DNA of 64,000 nucleotides, from assembly GCF_014692515.1 (NCBI RefSeq), contig NZ_JACOIK010000019.1, positions 1-64,000 of the forward strand, given 5' to 3'. Position 1 is the first letter of the stretch, and the number at the start of each line of letters is the position of its first letter. Position numbers and translations under genes: made by a program. This DNA comes from Sphingobacterium micropteri. Lineage in GTDB: Bacteria; Bacteroidota; Bacteroidia; Sphingobacteriales; Sphingobacteriaceae. Positions 52,586-60,549 of the stretch are shown one piece after another. A model generated the notes under the pieces. It did no database searches. It saw only the letters and a program-made list of their open reading frames with translations, and was not told the origin of the DNA.

Positions 52586-53973
52586 AAGAAAAAATCGCCT
52601 ACGGCTTGGGCGATGCCGCATCTTCTATGTATTGGAAGTTGTTTGGGATGTACCTGATGTTTTTCTATACAGATATTTTCGGAATGGAGGCGAAGGTGGT
52701 CGGCACCATGTTTTTGATTACCCGCGTATGGGATTCCCTGTTTGATCCTGTCGTCGGCGTTTTTGCCGACCGCATCCATACCCGCTGGGGGAAGTTCCGG
52801 CCTTTTATGCTCTATATGGCGATACCCTTCGGTATAATGGGCGTGCTGACATTTTATACACCTGCATTTGGAGATATCGGCAAGGTGGTGTATGCGTATC
52901 TGACCTATTCCATCATGATGATGGTATATTCGGCTATCAATGTTCCTTATGCGTCCTTGTTAGGTGTAATCAGTCCTTCACCCAAGGTCCGTAACGTATT
53001 GGCCACGTATCGGATGACCTTTGCTTATCTAGGGAGCTTCGTAACCCTGCTGTTGTTCAGTCCACTAGTAAGTTACTTTAGTGGCGGTAGCAAGGCGCTT
53101 ACAGACCAGCAGCAGGGCTGGACCATGGCAGCTGTGGTTATCGCCGCATGTAGCGTAGTTCTATTTTTGTTGTGTTTCTCATGGACGCGTGAACGGGTAA
53201 CCAACATTCCAGAGCAGCAATCCACCCTCAAGGAAGATCTCCGGGACTTGGTGCGCAACGGTCCGTGGTGGATATTACTGGGCGCCAGCATCATGACCTT
53301 GTTGTTTAATTCCGTGCGGGATGGGGCAGCTCTGTATTATTTTAAATATTACGTCCAAGAGGAGACCTTTGGTGAGATTAGCCTATTTCGTATTCCTTTT
53401 GTATTGAGCGGACTATATCTGTCCCTTGGGCAGGTGGCTAATATCGTGGGTGTTATCTCGGCGGCTCCGCTGAGTAATAGAATTGGAAAAAAAGCCACTT
53501 TCGTCTTAGCAATGGGTTTAGCAACTATAGGTAGCACGGCTTTTTTTTGGCTCGGAAGCGATGACTTGTGGGGAATTTTTGGATTACAGGTGTTGATCAG
53601 TATCTGCGCCGGCACGGTATTCCCCTTACTTTGGTCCATGTATGCCGATTGTGCGGACTATTCCGAGTTTAATACCGGGAATAGGGCGACAGGGCTGATT
53701 TTTAGCTCGTCTTCCATGAGCCAGAAACTCGGCTGGGCTTTGGGAACCGCCGTTACAGGATGGTTACTCGGCTATTTTGGTTTTCAAGCGAACTTCGAGC
53801 AATCCGCCGAAACGCTAAAAGGTATCCGGATGTTCCTGAGCCTGTTTCCCGCCATAGGGACGGCTTTATCGATTGCCTTTATCTGTTTTTATCCGCTGAA
53901 CGAAAAGAAAATGCTCCTGATCTCCGATGAGCTGCAAACGAGAAGAAACAACGATAAAACGGGTGCATCTTAG
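52561..53973 (+). CDS. GPH-family sugar:cation symporter
   Basis: A 470-residue inner-membrane transporter of the glycoside-pentoside-hexuronide (MelB/LacS-like) branch of the major facilitator superfamily. The start RISVKEKIAYGLGDAASSMYW and TRVWDSLFDPVVGVFADR with TRWGKFRPF are the family signature, including the cation-site acidic residues. About 12 helices are apparent. It should take up mannobiose, mannosylglucose or similar disaccharides for the GH130 enzyme. The ATG lies 25 bases inside the GH130 gene, so translation is probably coupled. It is the last gene of the mannan operon; I see no clear terminator in the 111 bases that follow. Confidence 0.92.
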   Translation: MESNRISVKEKIAYGLGDAASSMYWKLFGMYLMFFYTDIFGMEAKVVGTMFLITRVWDSLFDPVVGVFADRIHTRWGKFRPFMLYMAIPFGIMGVLTFYTPAFGDIGKVVYAYLTYSIMMMVYSAINVPYASLLGVISPSPKVRNVLATYRMTFAYLGSFVTLLLFSPLVSYFSGGSKALTDQQQGWTMAAVVIAACSVVLFLLCFSWTRERVTNIPEQQSTLKEDLRDLVRNGPWWILLGASIMTLLFNSVRDGAALYYFKYYVQEETFGEISLFRIPFVLSGLYLSLGQVANIVGVISAAPLSNRIGKKATFVLAMGLATIGSTAFFWLGSDDLWGIFGLQVLISICAGTVFPLLWSMYADCADYSEFNTGNRATGLIFSSSSMSQKLGWALGTAVTGWLLGYFGFQANFEQSAETLKGIRMFLSLFPAIGTALSIAFICFYPLNEKKMLLISDELQTRRNNDKTGAS

Positions 53974-54084
53974 TGGTTCAAAAATAGATCCAGACTATAC
54001 TGTTTTTGCGGTACTCCTTAATGGATGGGCAATTTACAACTATAAAAAAACCAACTAATTGAAAAAGACGGAAAGCTTTTCTAT

Positions 54085-54462
54085 TTAATTTATCAGCTGC
54101 ACATGATTACAGCAGTAACTCTGTTCCAAGGGGTCGATGCCTATGATTGCTTGACAAAATTTTTCTGCTTGACAGGATTGTCTATCCGTGGAAAGATCGA
54201 TATAAAAGGAAATGTTATCACCTATTGCAATGTCATCCGGCATATTCCAGATCCCAATGACATTTTTGTAAACTTTACCATCAAAACGCCATTCTTGGTT
54301 GATATTCGCATTGGTAATCTCGACCACGGCATAGCTTGGGCAATCCCTTGCAAGTAACCGTCCCGTGTAACGCTTATCGGTACTAATTTCAGTTTTATCG
54401 CATGAAAGTGAAAAACTCAATGCTAAAAAGGTTAAGCAATATGCTAAATAAAGTTGTTTCAT
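54085..54462 (-). CDS. Small Cys-rich lipoprotein of unknown function
   Basis: A 125-residue protein with a lipobox SLSC (Cys21) and no recognised family. The mature part contains five further Cys (41, 97, 103, 117, 118), which could form disulfides in the periplasm or at the surface. It is convergent with the mannan transporter gene and divergent from the next small exported protein. Its minus-strand upstream region has a TATCTTTC, close to TANNTTTG, just before the ATG. It reads as an independent lineage-specific gene, not as part of the mannan locus. Confidence 0.65.
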   Translation of the reverse strand: MKQLYLAYCLTFLALSFSLSCDKTEISTDKRYTGRLLARDCPSYAVVEITNANINQEWRFDGKVYKNVIGIWNMPDDIAIGDNISFYIDLSTDRQSCQAEKFCQAIIGIDPLEQSYCCNHVQLIN

Positions 54463-54634
54463 ACATGAAAGATAGGCTTGATAACTAATTAATTTGTTAT
54501 GTTATTACGTTTTATCTTATAACGTCGTATTGCTTTAAAATGCTACATTTCGGCCTAGCGCCTCATTTTATGGTTATGGTCTGGTACTAGGAAATCCAAA
54601 AATTTAGGTTAAATTTAGATGGAAAATAGAAAAC

Positions 54635-55093
54635 ATGAAGAAAATACAGGGATTGATAATCATCTTTTGCTGTTGGGCGGGGACATTACACGCACAAAAT
54701 CCACAAAAATTAGGTTGGATATGGGGGCCGTCTGTAGGATGGCAATACCAAAGTGGGAACTTCCTGAAAGCTTCGGGCTGGGGGTTATTTGCACCAAATG
54801 ATTATCAATATATAAAGTTTAATGCTGGCGCAAACTTTGCGTGGATGCAGCGTAAGACTACCATCATCCCTGAAGTGAGCATAACCTATTATTTAAGCAA
54901 TCGTTTAATTTTTCCATTTATACAGGCAGAGGCTACACCCTATACGATTACACCCAAAGTAGGCATAAGTGTACTTTCCATGGTGGATTTAGGGGTAGGC
55001 TATGGATTCGATATACGGACAAAAGAAGATTTTAAACCACTGAAAGGGCTAACCGGTTCCGTGACGTTGAATATTCCACTTAAATTGTACTAA
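54635..55093 (+). CDS. Small outer-membrane-type beta-strand protein of unknown function
   Basis: A 152-residue protein with a type I signal peptide (cut after LHAQ, residue 21). The rest alternates hydrophobic and polar residues with many aromatics (FAWMQRKTTIIPEVSITYYL, VGISVLSMVDLGVGYGFD) and ends TLNIPLKLY, which suggests a small beta-barrel or beta-sandwich. I do not recognise the family. The 171 bases before it contain only a TACATTTC, one base off the -7 consensus. No operon partner is evident. Confidence 0.6.
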   Translation: MKKIQGLIIIFCCWAGTLHAQNPQKLGWIWGPSVGWQYQSGNFLKASGWGLFAPNDYQYIKFNAGANFAWMQRKTTIIPEVSITYYLSNRLIFPFIQAEATPYTITPKVGISVLSMVDLGVGYGFDIRTKEDFKPLKGLTGSVTLNIPLKLY

Positions 55094-55215
55094 AATTGAC
55101 GAAAGCGATGAGGCGCTGTCGTCATATATTTGCGGTCGACCTATCTAAAATATAGTAAATGGTTGATACAGAAAAGTTTTTGAATGGACGAAGTTTGGTA
55201 AAAAAACAAAATAAA

Positions 55216-55247
55216 TTTTTAAACATCATAAAAAAAAGATACTTTTG
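55216..55247 (+). promoter_or_regulatory. Promoter of the HU-TPR-small protein transcript
   Basis: TACTTTTG at 55240-55247 is a perfect TANNTTTG -7 element, with a T-run (55216-55220) at the -33 position. Transcription would start near 55253, leaving a leader of about 55 bases before the HU ATG. The 214-base gap 55094-55307 holds nothing else recognisable. Confidence 0.65.
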
Positions 55248-55307
55248 CATCCCCAAACTGCTGTTGCGTTAAGGGTTGAGAAATAAATAATTACAGTAAA
55301 AACAGAT

Positions 55308-55592
55308 ATGACTAAAGCAGAAATTATTGCGGAAATCTCTAATAAAACAGGCTTAGAGAAAGTAGATGTTCAAGAAACAGTAGAGGCGTTTTTTAAGGTT
55401 GTGAAAAATGCGATGATTAGCGGAGAGAATGTATACGTTAGAGGTTTCGGAAGTTTTGTTGTGAAGAAAAGAGCAGAGAAAACAGCTCGTAATATTTCAA
55501 AAAACACAGCGATTATCATTCCGGCACACTATGTGCCAAGCTTTAAACCGGCAAAAGTTTTTGTGGAAAAAGTTAAACACGGTAACAAGTAA
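55308..55592 (+). CDS. HU/IHF family DNA-binding protein
   Basis: A 94-residue nucleoid protein that bends DNA as a dimer. TKAEIIAEISNKTGLEK is the standard HU start and GENVYVRGFGSFVVKKRAEKTARN the strand leading into the DNA-binding arm. The HU-typical GR(N/T)P-type arm tip is replaced by IIIPAHYVPSFKPAK, where IIIPAHYVPSF retains the conserved Pro that intercalates. Size is normal. It is the first gene of a conserved Bacteroidota cluster (HU, TPR protein, tiny basic protein, RNase G). Confidence 0.95.
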   Translation: MTKAEIIAEISNKTGLEKVDVQETVEAFFKVVKNAMISGENVYVRGFGSFVVKKRAEKTARNISKNTAIIIPAHYVPSFKPAKVFVEKVKHGNK

Positions 55593-55604
55593 AACTGAAC
55601 CAAA

Positions 55605-56438
55605 ATGAATACCAAACAAATCATAGTGATCGTTATTGTCGTCGCCTTAATGGGTGGACTTTTGGCGCGTCCTATAAAAGGTTTGGTAGACGAAAACAAA
55701 GGAGCTAATAGTTCAGCAGATGCGACGACTTCTTCAGCTTTTAATTTCCAAAGTGTATCTGAAATTACCAAACAGTCGATAAATGCCAGCATTGCACAGG
55801 AAATTACGGCGTTGGAGGAGAAAGTAGCGCAGACCAGTGGAGAAGAAAAGCTGGCGCTGTTGGAACAATTGGTGCAAAAATGGGACGATGTGGCTAAGTT
55901 TGCTCCTCAAGGGTTTGTCTATGAGGAAATGGCCGAAATTTCACCTAAATTTGAGTATTTGTTGAAAGCTGGAGACGCCTATCGGACGGCATACACGAAT
56001 CTGCAAGATACAGCAATGTCCGCAGAGCTAAACAGACTAGCCATTCGATCGTATGAAAAAGCAATAGCACTAGACGAAAACAATTTGGACGCAAAAACAG
56101 GATTAGGTGCAGCTATGGTAACAGGAGGCGGTAGCCCAATGGCAGGAATCGCTTTGTTACAGGAAGTTGTTGCGAAAGACCCGAAAAACATTAATGCAAA
56201 CAAAACATTGGGATTGTTTTCTTTACAATCTCGACAATTCGACAAAGCTATTGAGCGATTCAAAACAGTTGTCGAATTGAGCCCCGATGCAGAGTCGTAC
56301 TTTTATTTAGCAACGGGCTACGAAAATATTGGATTGAAGAACGAAGCCATCGCCGCTTTTCAGAAAAGTAAAGAGATGGCCGCAGATCCAACCTTATCTC
56401 AGTTCATCGACAGACGTGTGGAAGAACTCAGCAAGTAA
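55605..56438 (+). CDS. Membrane-anchored TPR protein
   Basis: A 277-residue protein with one N-terminal membrane helix (about 5-22, IIVIVIVVALMGGLL) and a Ser/Ala linker, then helical tetratricopeptide repeats. The best are ANKTLGLFSLQSRQFDKAIE and SYFYLATGYENIGLKNEA (about 190-260), with weaker ones at 100-190. It is oriented with the repeats either in the cytosol or the periplasm; the sequence does not settle this. It is 12 bases after HU in a conserved neighbourhood. Function is unknown; TPRs suggest a protein-protein scaffold. Confidence 0.85.
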   Translation: MNTKQIIVIVIVVALMGGLLARPIKGLVDENKGANSSADATTSSAFNFQSVSEITKQSINASIAQEITALEEKVAQTSGEEKLALLEQLVQKWDDVAKFAPQGFVYEEMAEISPKFEYLLKAGDAYRTAYTNLQDTAMSAELNRLAIRSYEKAIALDENNLDAKTGLGAAMVTGGGSPMAGIALLQEVVAKDPKNINANKTLGLFSLQSRQFDKAIERFKTVVELSPDAESYFYLATGYENIGLKNEAIAAFQKSKEMAADPTLSQFIDRRVEELSK

Positions 56439-56475
56439 TTAACATATTAATTTATTCATTAAAAACATTAAAGCT

Positions 56476-56565
56476 ATGCCAAGCGGAAAAAAAAGAAAAA
56501 GACACAAAATGGCTACGCACAAGCGTAAAAAACGTTTAAGAAAAAATAGACACAAGAAGAAATAA
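56476..56565 (+). CDS. 29-residue highly basic AURKAIP1/COX24-like (mS38/bS22-type) protein
   Basis: An ATG at 56476 opens 29 codons beginning MPSGKKRKRHKMATH and ending in RHKKK. About two thirds of the residues are Lys, Arg or His. The KRKKRLRK pattern matches the AURKAIP1/COX24 family, whose members include mitochondrial mS38 and actinobacterial small-subunit protein bS22, so a ribosomal role is likely (family knowledge plus inference). It sits between the TPR gene and a strong terminator, in the same transcript as HU. It is short enough to be missed by gene finders. Confidence 0.8.
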   Translation: MPSGKKRKRHKMATHKRKKRLRKNRHKKK

Positions 56566-56573
56566 GCTTGTTG

Positions 56574-56599
56574 GTCTTTTAGGCCGAAGCCTATAAGAC
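56574..56599 (+). other. CGAA-loop hairpin after the small basic protein gene
   Basis: GTCTTTTAGGC pairs with GCCTATAAGAC (one T-T mismatch) around a CGAA loop. It immediately precedes the terminator at 56604 and may protect the 3' end or assist termination. Confidence 0.6.
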
Positions 56600-56603
56600 G
56601 TCA

Positions 56604-56649
56604 TACAATCTATAGTTTTACGTTTGAAAAACTGTAGATTGTATTTTTT
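56604..56649 (+). terminator. Strong Rho-independent terminator of the HU cluster
   Basis: A 16-base arm at 56604-56619 pairs with 56628-56643 (a single G-T wobble) around an 8-base loop, followed by six T. It separates the HU cluster from RNase G, so rng needs its own promoter in 56650-56715. Confidence 0.9.
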
Positions 56650-56715
56650 CATTAATGCGTTTTTATGTTTCATCAGGCTAAATACAGCGCGTATAGAGCC
56701 GTAAATGAGTAGCTG

Positions 56716-58269
56716 TTGGTAAAGGAATTAATTATTGATTCAACTCCCGACAAGGGGGTGACTATTGCTTTACTACAGGACAAACAGCTTGTTGAGCTGA
56801 ACAAGGAGCAGGCCGATAATAATTTTGCCGTAGGCGATATTTATCTGGGGCGTATCAAAAAGATCATGCCTGGCCTCAATGCCGCTTTCGTAGATGTAGG
56901 CTACGAAAAAGATGCGTTCTTACATTATTTGGATTTAGGACCTCAGGTTCAGTCTTTGCTCAAGCTAACACGAATAGTAAAGAATGGCAGCTATCAAGAG
57001 AAGCTGCTCAATAGTTTGAAGCTTGAAAAGGATATTGATAAAGCAGGGAAGATTTCGGATATATTAAGCCGAAACGTGCTTTTACCAGTGCAGATTGCCA
57101 AAGAGCCTATCTCGACTAAAGGTCCCCGATTAAGTTCGGACCTCTCCATCGCAGGTAGATTCGTTGTATTGGTTCCTTTTTCAAGCGCAGTTTCCATATC
57201 CAAGAGAATTAAAGGAAGTGCTGAACGGAATAGACTGAAGAAAATAGTGGAAAGTATTAAACCACCCAACTTCGGCGTTATTATACGGACAGTTTCGGAA
57301 GGAAAAGGTGTAGACGAATTAGAGAAAGACCTTTTAGATTTAATCTCGAAATGGGAACTTTTTACCAAACGCCTTAAAAGTGTTGAACCCGCTCAGAAAG
57401 TATTAGGGGAAATGGATAGAGCTTCTACCATTTTGCGCGATATACTAACGGACGAATTCACACATATTCATGTCAATGACTATGCATTATATGAGGAAGT
57501 AAAATCGTATGTGCAAGAAATTTCGCCTGACCTGGAAAAGATAGTCAGACTTTATAAACATAAAGAACCTATTTTTGACCATTTCGGTGTCGAAAAACAA
57601 ATTAAGGCGGCTTTCGGCAAAACGGTAAACCTGCAAGGGGGGGCTTATCTCGTTATTGAGCACACCGAAGCACTCCACGTCGTGGATGTTAATAGCGGAA
57701 ACCGGATTGCTAGTAAAGAAAATCAAGAAGAAAATGCGCTGCTGGTAAATAAAGAAGCAGCAAAGGAAATCGCAAGGCAATTGCGATTACGTGATATGGG
57801 AGGAATTGTGGTTATCGATTTTATCGATATGCATAAACCGGCCAATCGCAAAGAATTGTATGGGTTTTTGAAAGAATGCATGGCAAACGATCGCGCCAAG
57901 CATACTATTCTTCCACCAAGTAAATTTGGATTGGTGCAAATAACCCGACAGCGTGTCAGACCCGAAATGAGTGTAGTGACAAATGAAAAATGTCCGGCAT
58001 GTGGAGGAACTGGCGAAATTCGTTCTAGCATCGTATTGCTAGACGATATTGAAAGTAATTTGAGTTACATCTTACAAGAACAAAACGAAAAGGGAATTAC
58101 ACTCTGTGTTCACCCCTATATAGGCGCCTACATTAAGTCTGGTTTGTTCTCTATTAGGCTCAAATGGCTTTTTAAATACGGTAAATGGATTAAGGTGAAA
58201 ACCGTATCATCTTATCATTTGACACAATTTAGATTCTTTAATTCCAAAGACGAAGAGATTAAACTGTAA
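56716..58269 (+). CDS. rng: Ribonuclease G/E family endoribonuclease
   Basis: A 517-residue single-strand RNA endonuclease for rRNA maturation and mRNA turnover. An N-terminal S1-like domain (about 35-125, VGDIYLGRIKKIMPGLNAAFVD) precedes the catalytic core with metal-binding Asp324 (VVDVNSG) and Asp368 (VIDFIDM), and the Zn-link CPACGG (about 426-431). It lacks the long C-terminal scaffold of RNase E, so RNase G fits. The start is a TTG at 56716: an in-frame stop at 56710 leaves no ATG, and homology begins at VKELIIDSTP. A five-codon ATG reading frame (56705-56722) overlaps the start. Confidence 0.93.
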   Translation: MVKELIIDSTPDKGVTIALLQDKQLVELNKEQADNNFAVGDIYLGRIKKIMPGLNAAFVDVGYEKDAFLHYLDLGPQVQSLLKLTRIVKNGSYQEKLLNSLKLEKDIDKAGKISDILSRNVLLPVQIAKEPISTKGPRLSSDLSIAGRFVVLVPFSSAVSISKRIKGSAERNRLKKIVESIKPPNFGVIIRTVSEGKGVDELEKDLLDLISKWELFTKRLKSVEPAQKVLGEMDRASTILRDILTDEFTHIHVNDYALYEEVKSYVQEISPDLEKIVRLYKHKEPIFDHFGVEKQIKAAFGKTVNLQGGAYLVIEHTEALHVVDVNSGNRIASKENQEENALLVNKEAAKEIARQLRLRDMGGIVVIDFIDMHKPANRKELYGFLKECMANDRAKHTILPPSKFGLVQITRQRVRPEMSVVTNEKCPACGGTGEIRSSIVLLDDIESNLSYILQEQNEKGITLCVHPYIGAYIKSGLFSIRLKWLFKYGKWIKVKTVSSYHLTQFRFFNSKDEEIKL

Positions 58270-58285
58270 GTCTGGAAGAGATTAT

Positions 58286-58325
58286 AAAAGGACGATTCCT
58301 CAAGGGTCGTCCTTTTTACATTTTT
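58286..58325. terminator. Bidirectional terminator between rng and miaA
   Basis: A 9-10-bp stem (AAAGGACGA with TCGTCCTTT, 58287-58295 and 58307-58315) is followed by T-rich sequence on the plus strand, and on the minus strand by TTTTATAATC. It can serve both convergent genes. Confidence 0.85.
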
Positions 58326-58353
58326 AGCTGATGGCGTGCGTGATTGAGGAGCG

Positions 58354-59259
58354 CTATAACCAGTGTATTTTAATACCGTCTTTTTCCATTTTTCGGAAGT
58401 AAGTCATTTGCCGTTTCGCATATCGGTGTATCTCTGTATTTAATTTTTCGAGCAATTCGGGATAAGTCAGTGCCCCTTGTAAGTATAAGGTTGTGTATTT
58501 GTATTCCAGACCGTAATAGATTAAATCCGCTGGATTTATTCCCCTCTCGATAAGATGCTTTACTTCTTCAACAAGCCCCTGCTGTAACCGTGCATGAAGT
58601 CTTTGTGTAATCGATATCCTTCTTTTCTCCAATGGAGGACAAAGCCCGAATACCAGATAATTAGGGACGATGCGCTGTAGCTGCTTTGGTTGGGGATGGT
58701 GTTGTAGGTATAAGAGGATTTCGAGCGCCCTTACCAGTCGTTTATGGTTATGAAAATCTATCTGGAGGTCTGGCGGAATGCCAATAGTATGAATCCGCTC
58801 GAGAAGCTCTTCTTCAGGTAGTTGAGATAGTTTTTTTTGAAGACAACTATCCTTTGGAATTTGTGCATAGGGCCGGTATTGTAAAACAGATTGTATATAC
58901 GAACCAGAGCCGCCACAGAGTATAGGTCGTTTCTGCACATTAATAATATGATCATAAGCTTTAAAGAAGTCCTGCCTAAAAAGATCTGCGTTGTATTTAT
59001 CGCCCGGGTTTTTGATATTGATAAGATGGTAAGGCACCTCTTGATATTCTTCCAGATCTTTGCCGGTTCCGATATCCATATCCCTATATACCTGACGAGA
59101 ATCCGCCGATATAATTTCACCGTCAATTTGTGTCGCTAATTCTACAGCAAGTTTGGTCTTGCCCGAAGCAGTAGGGCCGAGTATGATGATTAATAAATCA
59201 GGCGAAAGTTTTTCTTTCGCCTGATGAATGATCTCGTTTATGCTTGCGCTAGTGCTCAC
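58354..59259 (-). CDS. miaA: tRNA dimethylallyltransferase
   Basis: Adds an isopentenyl group to A37 of tRNAs reading U-starting codons. The 301-residue protein has the P-loop GPTASGKT (28-35), SADSRQVYRDMDIGTGK (51-67) and the CGGSGSYIQSVL segment of the family. The C-terminal KRQMTYFRK motif is the usual RQ-TWFR-type box in modified form. The start codon is GTG at 59259 and overlaps the stop of the upstream oxidoreductase gene by 4 bases (GTGA), implying translational coupling. No ATG is available upstream of the P-loop. Confidence 0.94.
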   Translation of the reverse strand: MSTSASINEIIHQAKEKLSPDLLIIILGPTASGKTKLAVELATQIDGEIISADSRQVYRDMDIGTGKDLEEYQEVPYHLINIKNPGDKYNADLFRQDFFKAYDHIINVQKRPILCGGSGSYIQSVLQYRPYAQIPKDSCLQKKLSQLPEEELLERIHTIGIPPDLQIDFHNHKRLVRALEILLYLQHHPQPKQLQRIVPNYLVFGLCPPLEKRRISITQRLHARLQQGLVEEVKHLIERGINPADLIYYGLEYKYTTLYLQGALTYPELLEKLNTEIHRYAKRQMTYFRKMEKDGIKIHWL

Positions 59260-60428
59260 ATTTCAAATTTAGTCCATTTTTCATTGCTTGCATTGCTTGC
59301 AACGACATTTTGAACAAAAGCCATTCCACGAACACCGTCGTCCACGGTTGGGAAATCCAATTCCTCAGGAGAAGGTTCTCTTCCCTCGCGTTTCGCACTT
59401 GCAGTAGCCGCAAAATTGCGGTAAATGTTTGCAAATGCTTCCAGCAATCCTTCCGGATGTCCAGCAGGTATACGGGTATTGTGCGTAGCAAAGGAACTTA
59501 GCGTATAAGGAGCGTTGTAGGCATTGCCCGTTCGATAGAGTTGTCGAGGCTGATCCAGCATTTTAACGATCAGGTTATTCGGGTCTTCATTGGCCCATTC
59601 TAACCCACCCTTTTCGCCGTAAATACGTATTCTTACCGCATTTTCCTCGCCAGCGGAAATTTGTGATGCCATCAAAACACCTTTAGCGCCATTGTCGAAC
59701 CGTAATAATACGGATCCATCATCGTCTAATACACGTCCTTCTACCAACGTACTAAGATCGGCACAAAGCTCCGTGATTTTTAGTCCGGAAACATACTCTG
59801 CCAAATGAGCAGCATGCGTTCCAATATCGCCCATTACAAGCGATAAGCCTGATTTTTTCGGATCAGCACGCCAAGCAGCACCGGCATTTCCCTCACGTTC
59901 TGATAGGCGGCTTAACCAGCCTTGCGGGTATTCCACCACAATCTTCCGGATTTTGCCGAGATGTCCCTCCTTTACCATAGCTTTTGCCTGTTTTACCATT
60001 GGATAACCTGAATAGGTATGCGTGAGGCAAAGGGTTCTTCCTGTTTTTTCTACAACAGCTTTAAGTTCTTTTGCCTCCTCTAGCGTGACGGTCATGGGTT
60101 TTTCTATGACGACATCAAAACCATTTTCTAAGGCCATCTTTGCGGGCGCAAAATGTAGAAAATTGGGCGTAACTACCGTTAGAAAGTCCATGCGCTCCCC
60201 TTCTGGTAGCTGCGCTTCTTTCGTTATCATCTCTTCGTAATCCGCATATACGCGGTCCGGTGCAACAAAAAGTTCCGCTGCAGATTGACGGGAAATTTCC
60301 GGATTGATGCTGAAGGCACCACATACTAGCTCTATTTTTCCGTCCATAAATGCGGCGATTCGGTGCACGGCGCCAATGAAAGCATCTTTACCACCACCAA
60401 CCATGCCCATCCGTAGTTTACGTTTCAT
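59256..60428 (-). CDS. Gfo/Idh/MocA family oxidoreductase
   Basis: A 390-residue NAD(P)-dependent sugar or inositol dehydrogenase-type protein. The N-terminal Rossmann fold has MGMVGGGKDAFIGAVHR (7-23), the EKP motif (Glu109-Lys110-Pro111, VVIEKPMTVT) and a C-terminal alpha/beta domain with GDIGTHAAHLAEY, where the catalytic His is expected. No signal peptide is present, so it is cytosolic, unlike the Tat-exported GH109-type relatives. Substrate is unknown. It overlaps miaA by 4 bases although no functional link is evident. A TATATTTA about 45 bases upstream might be a weak -7 element. Confidence 0.88.
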   Translation of the reverse strand: MKRKLRMGMVGGGKDAFIGAVHRIAAFMDGKIELVCGAFSINPEISRQSAAELFVAPDRVYADYEEMITKEAQLPEGERMDFLTVVTPNFLHFAPAKMALENGFDVVIEKPMTVTLEEAKELKAVVEKTGRTLCLTHTYSGYPMVKQAKAMVKEGHLGKIRKIVVEYPQGWLSRLSEREGNAGAAWRADPKKSGLSLVMGDIGTHAAHLAEYVSGLKITELCADLSTLVEGRVLDDDGSVLLRFDNGAKGVLMASQISAGEENAVRIRIYGEKGGLEWANEDPNNLIVKMLDQPRQLYRTGNAYNAPYTLSSFATHNTRIPAGHPEGLLEAFANIYRNFAATASAKREGREPSPEELDFPTVDDGVRGMAFVQNVVASNASNEKWTKFEM

Positions 60429-60549
60429 ATGTAATTATTTTGTTTAGTTAAATTTCTAAGTGTTAAATATACACAACCCAGACTAGTTTTCATCCAATTA
60501 TTTTTCTTTAGTGGCTGATGAGAGCTTTCCTTACAAATCAGGATCGGTT

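Noticed and set aside
53974..54084. Terminator for the mannan operon.
   Set aside because: Several T- and A-runs occur but I could not find a convincing stem followed by a T-run.
54507..54525. AT-rich palindrome (ACGTT ... AACGT) between the two small exported protein genes.
   Set aside because: Short arms in AT-rich sequence with no repeat elsewhere; not distinguishable from chance.
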